64,000 nt of DNA. It comes from Symbiodinium natans. Lineage: Eukaryota > Sar > Dinophyceae > Suessiales > Symbiodiniaceae. Each line of letters begins with the position of its first letter. The stretch's first letter is position 1. The DNA is taken from the NCBI GenBank assembly GCA_905221605.1, contig CAJNDS010002457.1, forward strand, positions 451,501 through 515,500. The letters run 5' to 3'. The notes under the pieces are model-generated. The model was not told the DNA's origin and did not search any database. It worked only from the letters and a program-made list of their open reading frames with translations. Of this stretch, positions 27,947 to 38,390 are shown piece by piece. The position numbers and the translations under genes are program-made.

Positions 27947-28873
27947 GTAGTTGTAGAGCTTTAGGGCCCTTTTGTAGGGTTTAGGGTATAGGGTTTATTA
28001 GGGTTTGGAGTTTAGGGTTTAGGGTTTAGGGTTTAGGGTTTAGGGTTTAGGGTTTAGGGCCTAGTAGGGACCCCCGGAGCCCTGAAGCAAAGAAAGGGCC
28101 TAGTAGGCTTTTAGGGTTTAAGGTTTAGGGTTTAGGGTTTTAGGTTTTACGGTTTAAGCCTGTTGCCAAGGATTTGGGGGTTCGCCACCAGGTATGTCAA
28201 GACATTGGCAGAGAATTCCCCTGAGCACATGGAGGTTCCCTAAACCCTTAACCCTAAACCCTAAACCCTAAACCCAGAGTTTGGCCTGCTGCGGTACTCT
28301 AAACTGCCCCTGTACCGTGAAGATTTCCTCAAACCCAAGACCCGAAGCCCTAATCTGCCAAAACCCAAATAAATCCCTAAACTACTCCTAAACTTGGTAG
28401 TTCCGTGGTACCCTTTACCCTTTTGTTTTTTGCTATGGGTTCCCTGATAAAGTATCAAGGCAGGGCCCCAAAAATCAGGGCAAAGTCCATCTCTGCCAGC
28501 CTCACCGACCCGAAACCCAAGACCCCAACAGTTATGGGCTTAGTAACTTAGGGTCTATGGTTTGGGGCTTATTAAAAATACAAGGGTTTATGGGTTTAGG
28601 GTATCTCAGCTCCTGCGGCGAGTCTGGGGTTCAAACAGGGCTTGGGTGGTTTTGAAACTCTTGGCTGCCAGGGCACGCTAAGTTTCCCGGGCGAACACAT
28701 TGAGCCCGCCACATTCAACTCCTGAGTTCACCACACTCGACTCCTCTGCACGAATCCTCGAAGCGAGATTGCCCAGCCTGAAGTTGAAGCAGTTGTAAGT
28801 AAGCTTATTCAGACAGCCTCAGCTGTACCCAATTAACGAAGGCGCACAGCTTTCGCTGCTAAAGTTCCACTCA

Positions 28874-30649
28874 ATGTCGGGCCCTCTGCGCTCAGAGGAG
28901 CCCTCCTGCGCCCCAAGTGCCTTAGGGGCCTTGGTGGCACAACGGGACGGACTGCGGAATCCCGTGGTTCCTTCGATGTTGAGCTCCACAGATCCCGGCT
29001 TGGAGGTGCTGCTGCGCAGCTCCCTGGCCCGCCTCGAGGCGCGCGTACGGGCGCTGGAGAGCCAGGGTGTTCGCTCGGACCGCCGGGCGGCGGAGCTGGC
29101 AGGCCTGGCGCAGGCCCTCACCGAAGAGCAGCGCACGCTCTTGATCCGGCTGGATCGCTTGGAGGAGCAGATGAAGCCCTGGCTGCAGAAGGATGCACAA
29201 GCCCCGGAGGAGCGCCTCGCGCGCCTGGAGCGCGAGCAGCGTGCAGCGGCGCTAGAGCTGAGGCTGGCAGCCTCATCGGCTGAGGAGGCCTCCCAGCGGC
29301 ACCAGCAGCGCCTGCGGGCGCTGGAGGGCCGTTTGGAGGATGCGCTCGAGTCCCGGCTCCTGGCATGGGAGGCTGCAGCGAAGCCCAGCGAGACACCGAG
29401 GGCTCCGCTGGAGACCGAGCCGGTGGCAGTCCACCTTCGGAGTCTCGTTGCTTCAACGCCCCTCGAAGAGACCACCACGCCTGGCCACGCTCCGACGGCA
29501 TCTGCAGAGGTCTTGGGCGAATTAAGGCTGCTGCGCACACAGATGGACGAGGTCCACAGACGGAGCGCGGGCACCATCAGCGAAACGCTGGAAGCTCGGG
29601 TGCGAGGCCTTGCGGATGTGGTCGAGGAGCTTCGGGTGCAGCTGGAGGAAGGCGCATACGCGACCCACAGTCCCACCTCACCGAAGCGACCCGAACGACC
29701 CGACTTCGACGTGCGAGCACTCGAGGAGCTTCGCACGCTGGTGGAGGAGCGCTTCTTGATCTCCTTAGCTGAGCTGGAGCAGCAGGTACCGCAGCTACTC
29801 CGCCAGCAGGAGCTGCAGACGGCCGACGCTGCCGAACGCGCCGGAAAGCTGCAGGAGTTCGAGGTGCGCGTGGAGATGGTGTCTCGGCGTCTGGGGACAC
29901 AGGAAGCTTAGTAGCTGGAAGTACGCTTTACAGTTTTTGGGAGACTCTAGTCCCGTACAGAACTGAACGTGTACACGTTTTTTCGGGCTTATTATGAACT
30001 CAGCAACCAACCCTTTGGATCCATGTAGCTATAGAGTATAAATAGAGTATATACTTAGACCTTAAAGGGGTCCCTATATAGTAGCTTCAGGGCCCAAGTA
30101 TACATAAAAAACATATGTACATACATAGATAATATGTATATATATATATATATATATATATTTATTTATTTATATTTATATTTATATATCTGCATATATA
30201 TATATTATACATATATATATATATATACTGTATAGGCCCATGGGAGCCTTTTGGGGTAAGGAAGAGAGGCTCCAAAGCTGCTTCGACCGCATGGATCGGC
30301 TTCCGCAGCTGCCGCAGCTCCGCAGCCTCTGCCGCGAGGAGGCCCAGAAGCGGCTGGCCGAGGAACTGCCCCACATGGCCCACGAAGCTAGGTCGGCCTT
30401 GTGGGACATGTTTTGGTTATTTTGGACCTTGTGTTGGGTTTAAGAGGCCTTTGGGACATTTTTCGTTGTGTTTTTCCCTTATATTGGGTTTAAGAGGATC
30501 ATTATTCAGGAATCTGTTTTGAGAGGGTTTTATAAGGGCCATCCTAGGAACTGGCGAAGCAGCAAGAAGTGCTGGAGGAGCTGCAGCTTCAGCTGCAACG
30601 CGTTGGCGGCCGCCGCCTTTCGGCGCGCCAGGACAAAGAGCCCAGCTGA
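28874..30649 (+). CDS. Coiled-coil protein, three exons
   Basis: Exon 1 (28874-29907) opens with ATG and encodes about 345 residues, mostly heptad-rich Arg/Glu/Leu sequence (for example LLRSSLARLEARVRALESQG, then LARLEREQRAAALELRLAA), a long coiled coil. Exon 2 (30236-30389) continues with ERLQSCFDRMDRLPQLPQL then CREEAQKRLAEELPHM. Exon 3 (30548-30649) has LAKQQEVLEELQLQLQRV and stops at TGA 30647-30649. Intron 1 holds a family J element, AT repeats and other debris; intron 2 is a family I element. Keeping the heptad frame across intron 2 needs a boundary other than the available AG|GT..AG pair. Likely structural or scaffold; no specific family. The 305-residue open frame on the opposite strand is an artefact of GC-rich codons. 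Confidence 0.7.
29907..30010. mobile_element. Family J element at an exon boundary
   Basis: CTTAGTAGCTGGAAGTACGC to GAACTCAGCAACCAA; the internal GTGTACACG and AGTACGCTT pieces are inverted. It starts exactly where the coiled-coil frame ends. Confidence 0.75.
30138..30230. repeat. AT-rich microsatellite
   Basis: (AT)n, (TTTA)n and (ATATTT)n inside intron 1 of the coiled-coil gene. Confidence 0.9.
30388..30547. mobile_element. Family I element as intron 2 of the coiled-coil gene
   Basis: CTAGGTCGG at the left edge and GGGCCATCCTAG at the right; internal GGGACATTTTTCGTTG and TTTAAGAGGATCATT match 26116-26206. Confidence 0.75.
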
Positions 30650-30948
30650 CGCGCGAAGTGAGAGTGGCACGTAATGTAGGGGTCGGAATAATTACAACTA
30701 TTCTTCCCTCTCTGGCCACCAGAAAAATGACTAGAATAACCCCCCCCCCCCCCAAAAAAAAAAAAGAAAAGAAAATCTGTTCTTAATTATTAAGGCCCCT
30801 AAAGATAATTCATGCACGGGGTCCCCTTGTGAGCCTCGCCCGCCTATGCCAGCGTGAGAGTCAAAGCCCTGTCCGGAGCAAATCACCATCCCAGGTCCCG
30901 AACCACAAACCCTTGCAAAAGCGTCCCGCGTTTGCTCCTCCCTAAACC

Positions 30949-30953
30949 CTATA
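30949..30953. repeat. Target-site duplication, left
   Basis: CTATA beside the left end of the 2.24-kb element, repeated at 33193-33197. Confidence 0.6.
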
Positions 30954-33192
30954 GGGGGTCACAAGAAGATGGCATAGAGAAAATGACCACCGCGTGCCTG
31001 GCACTCTGACATTTTCCAAAAAAAATCGCACAAATGGTTGGCATCCGGGTCCGGGAACTCCGGTGCAGTCAGCCACAATTTCACGCACAAGTGGATGGCA
31101 CACGGATTTTTTCTTGCGCAGGTCTGCACGGATCGTTTAGGCGCGCAAATGGCAAGCAATCACCGTTGAGCCTCATATTTCCACCCTCCCCCCGACCCCC
31201 GCTCGGGATGGCGTCTCTGAACCTGCAAGATGAGGGTGGAGGACGGATCTTGGCCAGCGCTTGGATACAGCCTCGTTGAAAGTCTGATTGCGCCACCGCC
31301 GCCCCACACATACACCGAAAAACACATCCCTGCCAACTCGAGACCCACAGCGTTGGGGCCTCTTCTCTTACCTGTTCCTGCTGGCACAAAGGATGGCATC
31401 TCTGAACCCGCAAGGCTCTTCCCCCTGCCCCACTCGACCTGGAAATGGAGACCCCAACCGACTGTTGTGGTCGCTGCGGGTGTACAGTTTGGTGGGGATG
31501 TTTTTATGTGTGTATGTGTGGGGTGGTGGTGGTGCCGTCAGATTTCCAAAAAGGCTGTATCCAAGTGCTGACCAGGACCCACCGCTTCCTCCACCCTGAC
31601 AGCTTGCGCCAAAACAAAACTTTGCGGGTGCAGAGATGCCATCCTTTCGTGCCAGGAGGGCCTCCTTGAGAATCTGATTGCACAACCACCACCGCCCCCA
31701 CAAAATCCCCCACAACTCGAGACCCACCCACAGCGTTGGGGCCTGTTCTCTTACCTGTTCCTGCTGGCACAAAAGGATGGCATCTCTGAACGCACAAGCC
31801 TCCTCCCCCCCCCACCCGACCTGGAAATGGGAGCAGGCTGTGAGGGTGGAGGAAGTCTGTTGGTCCTGGTCAGCACTTGGATACAGCTTCCTTGAAAATC
31901 TGAGTGCGCCACCACCACCCCACCCGCCTTCGGGGTGAAGTCGGGTGGGGGCAAGGCAAAACAAGTGCTGACCAGGACACTCACAGCCTGCTCCCCTTGC
32001 ACAGGTCGGGAGGGGCGGGGAGAGTCTTGCGGGTTCAGAGATGCCCAACCGACTGTTGTGGTTTCTGTGGGTATATAGTTGCGCATGCGGTTCAGAGATG
32101 CCATGCTTTTGTGCCAGGAGGAACTTGGATACGGCCTCCTTGAAAATCTGCTTGCACCGCCACCGCCCCACGCATACACACACCAAAAAAAAACATCCCC
32201 CAGAGACTCACAGCGTTGGGGCCTCTGGCACAAAAGGATGGCATCTCTGAACCCGCAAGTTCCTTCCCCCCCCCCACCCGGAAATGGGAGCAAGCTGTGA
32301 GGGTGGAGGAAGTCTGTGGGTGGTCAGCGCCTGGATACAGCCTCGTTGAAAGTCTGATTGCACCACCACCCCACACAGACACACACCAAAACAACATCCC
32401 CCGCAACTATATACCCACAGCGACCACAACAGTCGGTTGGGGCCTCTTAAATTCTTATCTTATCTGTTCCTCCTGGCGCAAAAGGATGGCATCTTTTGAA
32501 ACCGCAAGACTCTGCCCCCCCCCCTTCACGTGACCTGGAAATGGGATCAGGCTGTGAAGGTGGAGGAAGCGGTGGGTCCTACTCACCACTTGGATACAGC
32601 TTCCTTGAAAAATCTGATTGCGCCACCACCACCCCACACACACACACCAGAAAAACATTTCCCACAACTGTATACCCGCGACCGCAACAGTCGGTTGGGG
32701 CCTCTTCTTTTATTTGTTCCTCCAGGTCCTGGCGCAAAAGGTCTGAGGCCACAAGACCCCCCCCCCCCCCACCGGGCTTGAGGGTGGAGGAACAGGTGGG
32801 TCTTGGAAAAAAAAGCTGATTCGCCACCACCCCCCACACATACATACAACAAAACATCCCCCACGACTATATACCCACAGCAGCCGCAACAGCTTGTTGG
32901 GGTCTTTTCTCTCGTGGCACAAAAGGATGGCATCTGTGAGGCCACAACACCCTGCCCACCCTCCCCTCCCCTGAGTTGTGTCTGGGTTCCTCAAACCCTG
33001 CAAGCCCACCATATCTCGGTGGGGATCAGGGCCTCCCGCCCGCGCAAAAGGCTGGCGTACCGATCCTGGGGGTCACCGCCCCCCGAATCACGCACCAATG
33101 GATGGCATACTGATTTTTGGGCCCATCCATGTGACCAAGACCGCGTGCCAACAACTGGTGCGTGGCTCATCGTGCCATCTTCTTGTGACCGC
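30954..33192. mobile_element. Non-autonomous DNA transposon, 2.24 kb, with TIRs and internal repeats
   Basis: The left end GGGGGTCACAAGAAGATGGC is mirrored by the right end GCCATCTTCTTGTGACCGC. Subterminal repeats of the form CGCA(C/A)AA-GG-TGGCAT recur near both ends (31029-31045, 31088-31103, 33041-33060, 33090-33110). The interior is a degenerate tandem array with GCACAAAAGGATGGCATCTC, GGAAATGGGAGCAGGCTGTG and GTTGGGGCCTCT modules of about 245 bp, some inverted. CTATA flanks both sides. No transposase frame is present. The superfamily is uncertain; many subterminal repeats are typical of hAT or Mutator-like elements. Confidence 0.75.
31200..32945. repeat. Degenerate ~245-bp tandem repeats inside the transposon
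   Basis: Landmark GTTGGGGCCTCT (or variants) at 31349, 31735, 32215, 32437, 32694 and 32898; GATGGCATCTCTGAAC-type landmark at 31209, 31393, 31773, 32238 and 32485. CAACCGACTGTTGTGG (31458, 32046) is the reverse complement of the CCACAACAGTCGGTTG module at 32422. All open frames here are repeat-derived. Confidence 0.75.
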
Positions 33193-33999
33193 CTATAAAC
33201 CCTAAACCCTAAACCCTAAACCCTAAACCCTAAACCCTAAGCCCTAAACCCTAAACCCTAAACCCTGTTCGTCCACCTTTCTCCGAGCCCTTGATGACCG
33301 AGGTGACGCTTTGACAGCGAACTTCTGGTTTCTGTCTGCCATGGCCTGTGTGGCCGAGTGTCTGGGCTGCCCTATGTTTCCGGGTGGGCCGGTCGTAGGC
33401 TCCCAAACGGCCCTTCCTTTCAAGCAGCTCATGCTTGAACTTCCTGCTTAGGACGCACTTTGGTGGTCGGATCTGGCAAGCCCTCGCCCACATGCAGTGT
33501 CGTGTGTGTGTGTGGAGCTGTGCTTTAACCAAGTCGCATGATAGAACCTCAAGCTGGGACACCAGAACTGCAATAGTCATTCGGCACACTGGCTCCACCA
33601 GGTATCCGGCGTGGATCGTGTCCGCCTTTCGGCGCCTCCCTCTTCACTGGGATGCAGGGCTAGTGAAGTTGTTCCTCGAGGTTGGGGCCGGTTGAGGTGA
33701 GTTGAGATGGTGTTCACACAAAGGTAGATGTCACGGCAGAAGGATGTCATGTGTGATGTCATGACCTTTGTCAGCTGCCGCGGGCTTCCTGATCGCGCTC
33801 CACAACTCAGGCTGAACACCACGCTCACAGCCAATGGTGCCTATGCCGTTCGCTTTTACCATCCAGGGAAACAGCGATTCCAGCCGCTCGGTGTAGCGTG
33901 GATCAGTACACAACGAACGAACGCGTCCCCAATCGCACCAAGACCCCCCCCCGCTCGGTTTAGGGTTCAGGGTTGGGTTTAGGGACCCCAAAGCCTATG
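33193..33999. other. Stretch with a CCCTAAA array and unassigned unique sequence
   Basis: A CCCTAAA array (33197-33267) is followed by about 690 bp of unique DNA with several overlapping open frames of 60-115 codons on both strands. None shows a domain or splice signals I trust. Confidence 0.4.
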
Positions 34000-34158
34000 A
34001 AAAAGCCTTGAGCGGAGGTTTGTGGAGATCGATGACCGCATTCCGACACTTAAGGGAGGTCCCATGTCCGCTGGCGACCCTCAGCTCAAGCTGGACATCG
34101 GGAGATGCCGGTGAAGAGTTCTCGGTCTTGGGGCTGACGCCTATTTGCTTCAGAACCG
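34000..34158 (+). CDS. Possible exon fragment
   Basis: An open frame from about 34000 reads YEKALSGGLWRSMTAFRHLR and later GDAGEEFSVLGLTPICFRT, running into a TTTAGGG array at 34159. It lacks an evident acceptor. Possible exon; function unknown. Confidence 0.3.
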
Positions 34159-34379
34159 GTTTAGGGTTTAGGGTTTAGGGTTTAGGGTTTAGGGTTTAGG
34201 TCCCCCAAAATCAACAGCAACCTTCTCTCGCGGGACTTAGGTGTGCTAGAAAGACGCTGAGGTCACCCCAGAAGGGGAGGTGTGGGTGGCTTTGCTGGAG
34301 AAAGCGTTTGCAAAGTTCTGCGGCTCCTACAAGCAACTCAGTACGATTGAGGGTGGGCTTTCGGGCTCAGGGTGTAGGT

Positions 34380-34526
34380 GCTTGGAGGTTCATGGCACTC
34401 ATTCCCCAATTATAACTGTACTTCTAACTGTACTTATAACTGTACTCATGACCATATTAGGGCACTTAAGAGGCTTATAAGCGGGTTATAAGTACAGTTA
34501 TAATTTGTTAATAAGTACCATGAACG
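34380..34526. mobile_element. MITE-like element, family A
   Basis: GCTTGGAGGTTCATGGCACT to AATAAGTACCATGAAC; palindromic interior with AATTATAACTGTACTT and AAGTACAGTTATAATT. Confidence 0.8.
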
Positions 34527-34680
34527 AGGGCGGGCGGGGGCTTCATGGATCGTCTGCCCCAGCGAGGACCGTGAAGGAGCGTGCCAGAAGAGAGGGTGCC
34601 GAATATAGGGGCCTTAATAGTTAGGGTTTAGGGTTTAGTGTTTAGGGTCTAGGGTTTAGGGTTTAGGGTTTAGGGTTTGG

Positions 34681-35526
34681 GGCAGGGTTCTGGGGGTTAT
34701 TAGAGCATGTTGATAAACGAGACCATAAGGGAATACCATTAGTATTTATTCCGAACCCCTAGATTACCCCAAAAGGTTCATCGACTACCTCCGCTTGAAG
34801 GTTCAAGGGACCTACGAACCAGGTTGCAATGGAGAGAAATGCCCGCGTGGGCTTATAAGCAGGACTACCATAACCCTCAGTGGTGACCAGTTACCCAGAG
34901 GGTCCAAATACCTATAGTTATGGTTTGGGGCCAAGAGATTATGGGGACCTAAAACCAGAGGTAGGGGGTACTGTATTTGGACCCTGTGGGTTAGTAAGGG
35001 CCACGACCCTTCAAGCAGTCGATAGATCTCGTGGCGCTGCAGGGCCATGGAAGGTGGATCTGTCGCTTATGGATTGCAGCTTGTTTGCATTCGCAGTTCG
35101 CAACAGAGGTCTTCAGGAAAGCCGGGTGACCCGCCCTGCTTCAAACCTAATTCGCTTTCCCTTTCGGGTCCGCACAGGGATTAGGGTTTAGGGCAAACCC
35201 GGATGCAACAGGAGGTCAATGTCGAGGACTATCATGTGGTAGGTGTCATGGAAATACTGCAAGCTGTCGTTAAGGAGATCTTGTTCCTGAACCGCGTTCA
35301 ACGAGACAGCTTGTTCAGCTACACTAGCAAGCTTCCGATGTTATGATCATGCTTATCTTTTTTGCAGAAGATCATGCTGTTTGCATTGAAAGGGTCATGA
35401 TACGGCCGTTGGCCTCAGTTGTAAAGGCCTTCTTTGCGAAAGGGCCCATGTATTCGATCAGCCCCCTTTTCTGAAATTTCTGTCAGGTAGCTGGAGCCAT
35501 GGCCACACGATGGCACTTTCTTGGGG
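34681..35526. other. Unassigned stretch
   Basis: Contains an inverted element at about 34895-34985 (GGTCCAAATACCTATAG against GTACTGTATTTGGACCC) and unique sequence. Open frames at 34812-35191 overlap this palindrome and are not called. Confidence 0.4.
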
Positions 35527-35600
35527 GATGTTTCCCCCCTATACTGACAGCCCTAAACCCTATACTAACAGTCCTGAATAGGGATTATTGGAACCCCCTA
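35527..35600. mobile_element. Family E element with a one-unit telomere insertion
   Basis: GATGTTTCCCCCCTATACTG resembles the family E left end. A 14-bp stretch (35537-35550) is repeated with one mismatch at 35558-35571, with exactly CCCTAAA between them. Confidence 0.7.
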
Positions 35601-35611
35601 TCGATCCCCTT

Positions 35612-35725
35612 CACTTACTGGCTCAAAACCCAACTTTTCAACTTTTGGGCTTCTCATAAGGTAGTTTATTCTGAAAGTTTCAACTTTTATTTGCTTGGGT
35701 TTTGGGCCAGTAAGTTTAAGGAGCT
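35612..35725. mobile_element. MITE-like element, related to family M
   Basis: CTTACTGGCTCAAAACCCAA is mirrored by TTGGGTTTTGGGCCAGTAAG. The internal AACTTTTGGGCTTCT..TCTGAAAG matches family M at 53966-54052 and 61236-61335. Confidence 0.7.
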
Positions 35726-35860
35726 GTTCGTATCAGGGGAAACATGCCAAGTACTTTCCATCCTCCTGGGGCGCCCTATGACTTGCACGGCCCACTTTTT
35801 TCGAAGCCGAGACCCTAAACCCTAAACCTTAAAGCCTTGACCCTAAACCCTAAAGCCTTG

Positions 35861-35913
35861 ACCCTAAACCCTAAACCCTAAACCCTAAACCCCAAACCCT
35901 AAACCCTAAACCC
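35861..35913. repeat. CCCTAAA array
   Basis: About eight units ending just before acceptor CCCTCTCAG. Confidence 0.9.
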
Positions 35914-35919
35914 TCTCAG

Positions 35920-35998
35920 GTTGTACCTGTGCGGCGGCGGTCTCGCGGAAAGTTTCGAAAGGTCGACGGGTACGACGCGATGGAGGTTCCCAGCTGGC
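35920..35998 (+). CDS. Kelch-repeat exon
   Basis: Acceptor CCCTCTCAG (35911-35919). The frame reads LYLCGGGLAESFERSTGTTR then WRFPAG: the kelch pattern of hydrophobic strand, GG pair, ER and a Trp about seven residues later. Donor GGC|GTTTAGGG (35999) uses the telomere repeat GT. Kelch repeats build beta-propellers; other blades were not found nearby. Confidence 0.6.
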
Positions 35999-36415
35999 GT
36001 TTAGGGTTTAGGGCTTAGGGTTTAGGGTTTAGGGTTCAAGGCTTTGGGGTTGAGCTTTCATGCAGGAGGACTGGGATTGCAGTCAGGTCTCAGACGGGCT
36101 GCTGGGGTCAGGCGTCTGAATGCGAGCCCTTGTCCAAGACCCCAGCCACGAGTCCTAAACAACCCTAAAGTCTCCAAAGCCTGAAGCTGAAAACTGACTA
36201 GGCCTCAGAGCTTTCGTCATAAAGGAAACGTTACATTGTCCCTTCCTGTGGTCCCTTTTTTCGAGTCTTTGGGGTTTTTGGATTTTGGGATTCTTCGCCA
36301 CCCCCCCCCCCCCCCCCCCCCCCGCCCAGCTCAGGCACATCTACACATGCTGGCACGGCAAGGATCACGAAACCATCGACCGGAAACTGGCCGAAGGCCG
36401 GGGGTAGGTCTTCAA

Positions 36416-36585
36416 TGGCTTAGGGCTCATAAGGGCTCATAAAGGCTTATAAGGGCTCATTAGGGCTTATAGGGGCTTGTAAGGGCTCATAAGGGCTTAT
36501 AAGGGCTTGTCAGGGCTTAGGGCCCATAGGGGAAGGGCTTGTAAGGGCTTAGAAGGCCTCATAAGGGCTTGTAAGGGTTTACCCT
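36416..36585. repeat. Minisatellite AAGGGCTYATA
   Basis: About 15 degenerate 10-11 bp units (AAGGGCTCATA, AAGGGCTTGT). They look like telomere-repeat derivatives with inserted bases. Confidence 0.8.
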
Positions 36586-36805
36586 CAACCCTAAACCCTA
36601 TAAGGGCTTAAGCCCGACCCCGAAGCATGCCAGGTGTGGAGGAGGACGGCTTGGAGCTAGATCAGGACACGGCGGGCGTCCTCTTGGTACCAGCCTTGCA
36701 CTTTTAAAAGGAGGGGTTTAGGGTGTAGGGGTTTAGGGTTTAGGCGTTTAGGGGTTATGGCTAGGGGCACCTGCTCCAGAATTGTTGGGAAACCCCTTTG
36801 TCTAA

Positions 36806-36916
36806 CGTAGGTTCTGGTAGCCCAGTGGTGCCCTTTACGCCCTTTTGTTGGGTTATGGGTTAGTAACCAACCCAACAAAAGGGTGCCAAAACTATGAAAT
36901 GGTCACTGGGCTACCA
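36806..36916. mobile_element. MITE-like element, family B
   Basis: CTGGTAGCCCAGTGGTGCCC to GGTCACTGGGCTACCA. It abuts a family C element that starts at 36919. Confidence 0.85.
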
Positions 36917-36918
36917 TT

Positions 36919-37006
36919 GAGAACCCCAAAAATTGAAAGATGATAATCGCTATATTGCCCTTATAAGGAAGAATATTTTTGTGCGTGGTTCTCAAGCAAG
37001 TAGTAG
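36919..37006. mobile_element. MITE-like element, family C
   Basis: GAGAACCCCAAAAATTG to GGTTCTCAAGCAAGTAGTAG with core CGCTATATTGCCCTTATAAG. Confidence 0.7.
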
Positions 37007-37083
37007 CTGCAGGGTTTAGGGTTTAGGGTGTAGGGTGTAGGGTGTAGGGCTGTAGGGTTTAGGGTTTAGGGGCTTCCCTCCAG

Positions 37084-37156
37084 CCACGACTCCGCGAAGG
37101 ATTCCTTGTGGGCCGTGCTCAGGGAGTACATGGAGCACCTTGCCCATGCGAAACAC
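37084..37156 (+). CDS. Exon fragment, unknown protein
   Basis: Acceptor CCCTCCAG (37076-37083), frame HDSAKDSLWAVLREYMEHLA, then a CCCTAAA array begins at 37156. Helix-like. Function unknown. Confidence 0.45.
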
Positions 37157-37221
37157 CTAAACCCTAAACCCTAAACCCTAAACCCGAGAACGCAAAGCCT
37201 AGGAGGCCCCGTCCTTTTCAG

Positions 37222-37290
37222 GTCTTTGTTGGGACCGAAACCAACCTTAGATTTAGAGCCCTGGAATATCGAGATCCCCAGCGCGAAGTA
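37222..37290 (+). CDS. Exon fragment, unknown protein
   Basis: Polypyrimidine plus acceptor GTCCTTTTCAG (37211-37221), frame VFVGTETNLRFRALEYRDPQ then REV, donor GTGAGT (37291). Exactly 69 nt. A good exon; probably the same gene as 37084-37156, but the phase was not proven. Confidence 0.55.
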
Positions 37291-37385
37291 GTGAGTAAAG
37301 CCTAGAGTTTAGGGTTTCGGTTGTAGGGTTTTGGGCTGGTTGTGGGTTTAGGATTAGGAGCTGGGCCAAGTGAGCTGAGGTTTTG

Positions 37386-37468
37386 CTATCCGGTGGCAGC
37401 GACAGTGATCCCAGGAGCGCTGGAGGTGGGGGCCCAGCTGCTGTGCACTGTTGGTTTCGTCTTTACCC
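37386..37468 (+). CDS. Possible exon fragment
   Basis: Frame with LSGGSDSDPRSAGGGGPAAV, Ser/Gly-rich, ending at a TTTAGGG array. Weak splice evidence. Confidence 0.3.
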
Positions 37469-37723
37469 TAGGGTTTAGGGTTTAGGGTTTAGGGTTTAGG
37501 GGCAAGATGTCCCAGGAGCTGTAGACCTGGCTAAGCTTTGCTAGAACCCTACGAAGCCCTTACACAAATCTTTAACCAACCCTACGAAACCCCTAAGCCT
37601 GGCGGAAAACCAAACACTTAACAGTCGGAGTTCATCTGGGTGCCAGCTGCTGTTTCTAGGCCGTGAGTTGTAAAGACGGCCACTGGGGAAGGCAGCCACT
37701 GCTCTTCACCCCCCCGGTGTACG

Positions 37724-37916
37724 ACTTGGAGGTTCATGGTACTTACTAACCAATTATATTTGTACTTAGAACTGTACTTATAACCCTGTTAGGGCACTTA
37801 AAAAGGGGCTTTTAAGTGGCTTAGAAGTGCACTTATAGTTGGTTAATAAGTACCCTAATCTCGAAACCCTAAACCCTAAACCCTCTTGGTTAATAAGTAC
37901 CATGAACCTCCAAGTA
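37724..37916. mobile_element. Family A element with a telomere insertion
   Basis: GACTTGGAGGTTCATGGTAC to GTACCATGAACCTCCAAGTA. The interior carries a CCCTAAA-containing insert (37855-37885) flanked by a perfect 16-bp direct repeat of element sequence (37839-37854 and 37886-37901). Confidence 0.9.
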
Positions 37917-38070
37917 GTCCCTGGAGAGTGGCTGTGGATGGTCTGCAGCACGGGTTTGCAGAAGCAAACTCTGCTAAACCCTAAGTTCCAAACCCTAAAC
38001 CTTCAACCCCTATATAACCCTAAAACCTAAAACTCAACCCTAAGACCTAAACCCAAAACCCGACAGTCGA

Positions 38071-38384
38071 ACCCTAAACCCTAAACTCTAAACCCTAAAA
38101 CCTTAAACCCCATACCTACACCCTAAACCCTAAACCCCAAACCCTAAACCCCAAACCCTAAGCCCTAAACCCTAAACCCTAAACCCTAAACCCTAAACCC
38201 TAAACCCTAAACCCTAAACCCTAAACCCTAAACCCCCTAAACCCTAAACCCTAAACCCTAAACCCTAAACCCTAAACCCTAAACCCTAAACCCTAAACCC
38301 TAAACCCTAAACCCTAAACCCTAAACCCTAAACCCTAAACCCTAAACCCTAAACCCTAAACCCTAAACCCTAAACCCTACCCTG
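38071..38384. repeat. Longest CCCTAAA array
   Basis: About 44 units, nearly perfect, ending six bases before the acceptor ACCAG of the calpain-like exon. Confidence 0.95.
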
Positions 38385-38390
38385 AACCAG

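Noticed and set aside
28819-29736. 305-codon open frame on the minus strand
   Set aside because: It is antisense to the coiled-coil exon; Ser/Arg-rich composition is what GC-rich Arg/Glu/Leu codons give in reverse.
31034-33198. Many open frames of 60-270 codons
   Set aside because: They lie in the internal repeats of the 2.24-kb transposon, overlap on both strands and repeat with the modules; no transposase motif.
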